Below, piece by piece: positions 30,271-30,283 of a stretch of DNA of 30,283 nt; within the stretch, counting starts at the first letter, position 1; each line of letters starts with the position of its first letter. Position numbers and translations under genes: made by a program. The stretch covers positions 1 through 30,283 of the forward strand of contig QPMI01000223.1 of assembly GCA_004431415.1 (NCBI GenBank), written 5' to 3'. A model generated the notes under the pieces. The model saw only the letters and a list, made by a program, of their open reading frames with translations. It was not told where the DNA came from and did not search any database. This stretch comes from Cyanophora paradoxa (Eukaryota; Glaucocystophyceae; Cyanophorales; Cyanophoraceae).

Positions 30271-30283
30271 CCCAATCGCTGAA

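Larger units (their letters stand above)
22399..30283. mobile_element. integrated Polinton-like virus/virophage-type element (partial)
   Basis: Base composition changes abruptly from GC-rich to AT-rich at 22399 and stays so to the window end. The block encodes an rve-family integrase and a protein-primed family B DNA polymerase, the pair that defines Polinton/Maverick elements and is also present in Mavirus-type virophages. Small intron-less genes with a shared promoter block follow. The capsid, packaging ATPase and maturation protease genes are not in view and could lie to the right. Genes are intron-free, unlike the host genes. Multiple frameshifts suggest a non-functional, endogenised copy. 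Confidence 0.85.

Noticed and set aside
1-30283. tRNA and rRNA genes
   Set aside because: I saw no cloverleaf-like segment with box A/B words and no rRNA-like conserved sequence, but without a covariance search small RNAs could be missed.

Overview
The window is eukaryotic nuclear DNA, most likely from a unicellular alga. Its GC-rich genes are cut into dozens of short exons by GT-AG introns, many starting GTGCG, plus several clear GC-AG introns. A haptophyte is my best guess for the host, but nothing here proves it. Two kinds of foreign DNA flank the host genes: a GC-rich retroelement remnant on the left and an AT-rich virus-like element on the right.

Layout. (1) 1-6008, minus strand: a retroelement fragment with no reverse transcriptase in view. 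It holds an RNase H domain whose first half (6008-5150) is separated from its last helix (about 1550) by some 3.6 kb. That insert encodes two successive Ulp1/C48-like cysteine-protease domains, the first with degenerate and the second with intact catalytic residues. A CCHC-like finger and a C-terminal tail follow. (2) 6009-8197: gene-free, with a 33-G run, a duplicated block, GC-rich hairpins and a CTCCCGA-type minisatellite. (3) 8198-10716, plus strand: a spliced patatin-like phospholipase with its catalytic dyad. (4) 11302-19999, plus strand: a full-size PDR-type ABCG transporter, NBD1-TMD1-NBD2-TMD2, in more than 30 exons. (5) 20798-22398, minus strand: a secreted or surface-type protein with Ser/Pro/Ala-rich linkers and a hydrophobic C-terminus. 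Its 5' part is cut off at 22398.

(6) From 22399 to the window end, composition flips to AT-rich. The boundary is a 283-bp element with perfect 28-bp inverted repeats. Then come 1.5 kb of AT-rich DNA with two near-identical 91-bp palindromes and a second inverted-repeat system. Next are a retroviral-type (rve) integrase and a protein-primed family B DNA polymerase on the minus strand, then small plus-strand genes that include a Cys/His-rich putative zinc protein. The plus-strand genes share a promoter block (TTAAAGAA...TCTATATATATA). Integrase plus this PolB marks a Polinton/Maverick-like element, that is a Polinton-like virus or virophage relative, integrated into the host gene of part 5. No capsid, ATPase or protease gene is visible; they may lie beyond the right edge.

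The element's genes carry about ten frameshifts or stops, while the host exons that I could phase join without any, so the insertion looks decayed. The polymerase keeps its synthesis motifs but its exonuclease region looks eroded. The most unusual observations are the RNase H split by two Ulp1-like domains, the hairpin at the host/virus junction, the paired palindromes, and the proofreading-eroded polymerase.
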